Shown: positions 63,197 through 64,000 of the stretch, one piece after another | Layout: the number at the start of each line of letters is the position of its first letter | How positions within the stretch are numbered: position 1 is the stretch's first letter | Origin: Caproicibacter sp047777415 | GTDB taxonomy: Bacteria > Bacillota > Clostridia > Oscillospirales > Acutalibacteraceae | DNA length: 64,000 nucleotides | NCBI GenBank assembly: GCA_047777415.1 | Contig: JBKEEO010000003.1 | Location: forward strand, 42,748-106,747 | Direction of reading: 5' to 3' | The notes under the pieces: generated by a model | The model's database searches: none | What the model was told of the DNA's origin: nothing | The model's input: the letters and a program-made list of their open reading frames with translations, nothing else | Position numbers and translations under genes: made by a program

Positions 63197-64000
63197 ATGG
63201 CAAAATCGAAGTTTGACAAAGTCCTTAGCACGAAAGATATCCTTGTGATAGCGTTTGGTGCCATGATTGGCTGGGCGTGGGTCGTCAGTACGGGCGACTG
63301 GATAAGCAGCGCCGGCACAGTCGGTTCCGTGATAGCGTTTTTAATGGGCGGTGTCATGGTTTATTTTGTTGGCCTTACGTATTCGGAACTGACTCCTGCA
63401 ATGCCGCAGTGCGGAGGGGAACATGTGTTTAGTTACAGGGCTCTGGGCCCAACCGCTTCCTTTATCTGCACTTGGTATATCATCCTTGGGTATGCCTCCG
63501 TAGCGGCTTTTGAAGCTTGCGCCTTTCCAACAGTCCTCACTTGGCTGTTTCCAAATTTTCTTCAGGGATACATGTATACAATAGGTGGTTTTAAAGTTTA
63601 CGCGTCTTGGGTAATCGTGGCGGTGATTGTTGCGGTACTGATTATGGTGCTTAACATCCTTGGAATCAAAACAGCTGCCATTGTGCAAACGATACTGACG
63701 GCTATTATTGCTGCAGCCGGGATTTTACTGGTGGTAGGCTCCCTAAAATCAGGCGATATTTCGCTGGTTGAGAATTCTGCATTTGCGGCACAGACCGGTT
63801 CTGAGCTGACCAATTTTGGCGGTTATGACACCGTTTTATTTTGTAGGTTTTGATGTTATCCCGCAGGCGGCGGAAGAAATCAACGTACCTTACCGCAAAT
63901 TGGGGAAAATTTTGCTTCTTTCCATTATTTTAGCTTTCGGTTTTTATGCGGCAGTGGTTTTTGCGGTAGGCTATGTTCTTCCGGTTTCAGAGATTTCTGC
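63197..64000 (+). pseudogene. APC-family amino acid/polyamine permease with a frameshift, 3-prime end outside the window
   Basis: ATG 63197 follows AAAGGAGGA. The N-terminal 212 residues contain six membrane helices and the APC start STKDILVIAFGAMIGWAWVV, with GGVMVYFVGLTYSELTPAMP in helix 2. The frame stops at 63851 (VLFCRF). In the +1 frame from ~63834 the protein continues correctly with FYFVGFDVIPQAAEEINVPY, a conserved APC stretch, to the window end. One missing base, probably in the T run near 63834-63837, explains it. It may be a true pseudogene or a sequencing error. Likely cargo: amino acids, GABA or putrescine. Confidence 0.8.

Overview
The window looks like a low-GC Firmicutes chromosome, most likely a gut- or soil-type Clostridium of the class Clostridia. 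The clues are strong AGGAGG ribosome sites, many TTG/GTG starts, YesM/YesN-type two-component genes, lactococcin-972-type bacteriocin genes and MobP-type mobilisation genes. The species cannot be fixed from sequence alone. The whole stretch is accessory DNA: blocks of cargo separated by at least seven kinds of insertion sequence, many of them broken or nested. Names used here: IS-A = IS3-family element (one long ORF, ends TGCGGAC...), IS-B = IS256/Mutator-type element (1332 bp, 8-bp target duplication), IS-C = a second IS256-type element present only as deletion derivatives.

Layout. 1-4034: mobilisation block (candidate oriT, ribbon-helix-helix protein, MobP-type relaxase, lysozyme/M23 wall hydrolase). 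4370-8254 (minus): four-gene operon with a MutL/MORC-like GHKL ATPase and two proteins of unknown function. 9264-11954 (plus): HTH protein, Vsr, cytosine-5 methyltransferase and HpaII-type endonuclease, i.e. a CCGG-type restriction-modification system. Together 4370-11954 read as a defence island, and the minus operon is the best candidate for a poorly described system. 12465-17526: a pile-up of IS elements. 17533-27634: uptake and degradation of alpha-1,6-glucans (two-component system, ABC importer, cytoplasmic GH66 and GH13 enzymes). 27648-30234: IS-A split by IS-B. 30371-30433: 3-prime half of a tRNA-Leu(CAG) followed by its terminator, the footprint of an integrated element. 30500-32163: ISL3, IS481 and IS-C remnants. 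32313-34731: two GYF-domain membrane proteins and a WYL regulator. 35132-39559: a lactococcin-972-type bacteriocin with its ABC transporter/immunity genes and a divergent LytTR regulator that has Glu at the phosphorylation site. 40913-45651: a large surface-glycan gene cut cleanly in two by IS-B. 47486-59596: LuxR-type regulator and a ten-gene polyamine operon (carbamoylputrescine amidase, D-aminoacylase-like hydrolase, two PotD lipoproteins, PII-like protein, PotABC, aminobutyraldehyde dehydrogenase, putrescine aminotransferase). 60755-64000: MocR regulator, a partial tandem copy of it peppered with scrambled IS-B pieces, and a frameshifted APC permease.

How it works together. The glucan block imports isomalto-oligosaccharides and cuts them inside the cell. 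The polyamine block imports putrescine/spermidine, can make putrescine from N-carbamoylputrescine, and converts putrescine via 4-aminobutanal to GABA. IS-B activity has destroyed or reshaped several genes recently: an 8-bp duplication and an exactly restorable reading frame show it for the glycan gene, and an 89-bp patA duplication plus a patchwork mocR copy surround another IS-B fragment.
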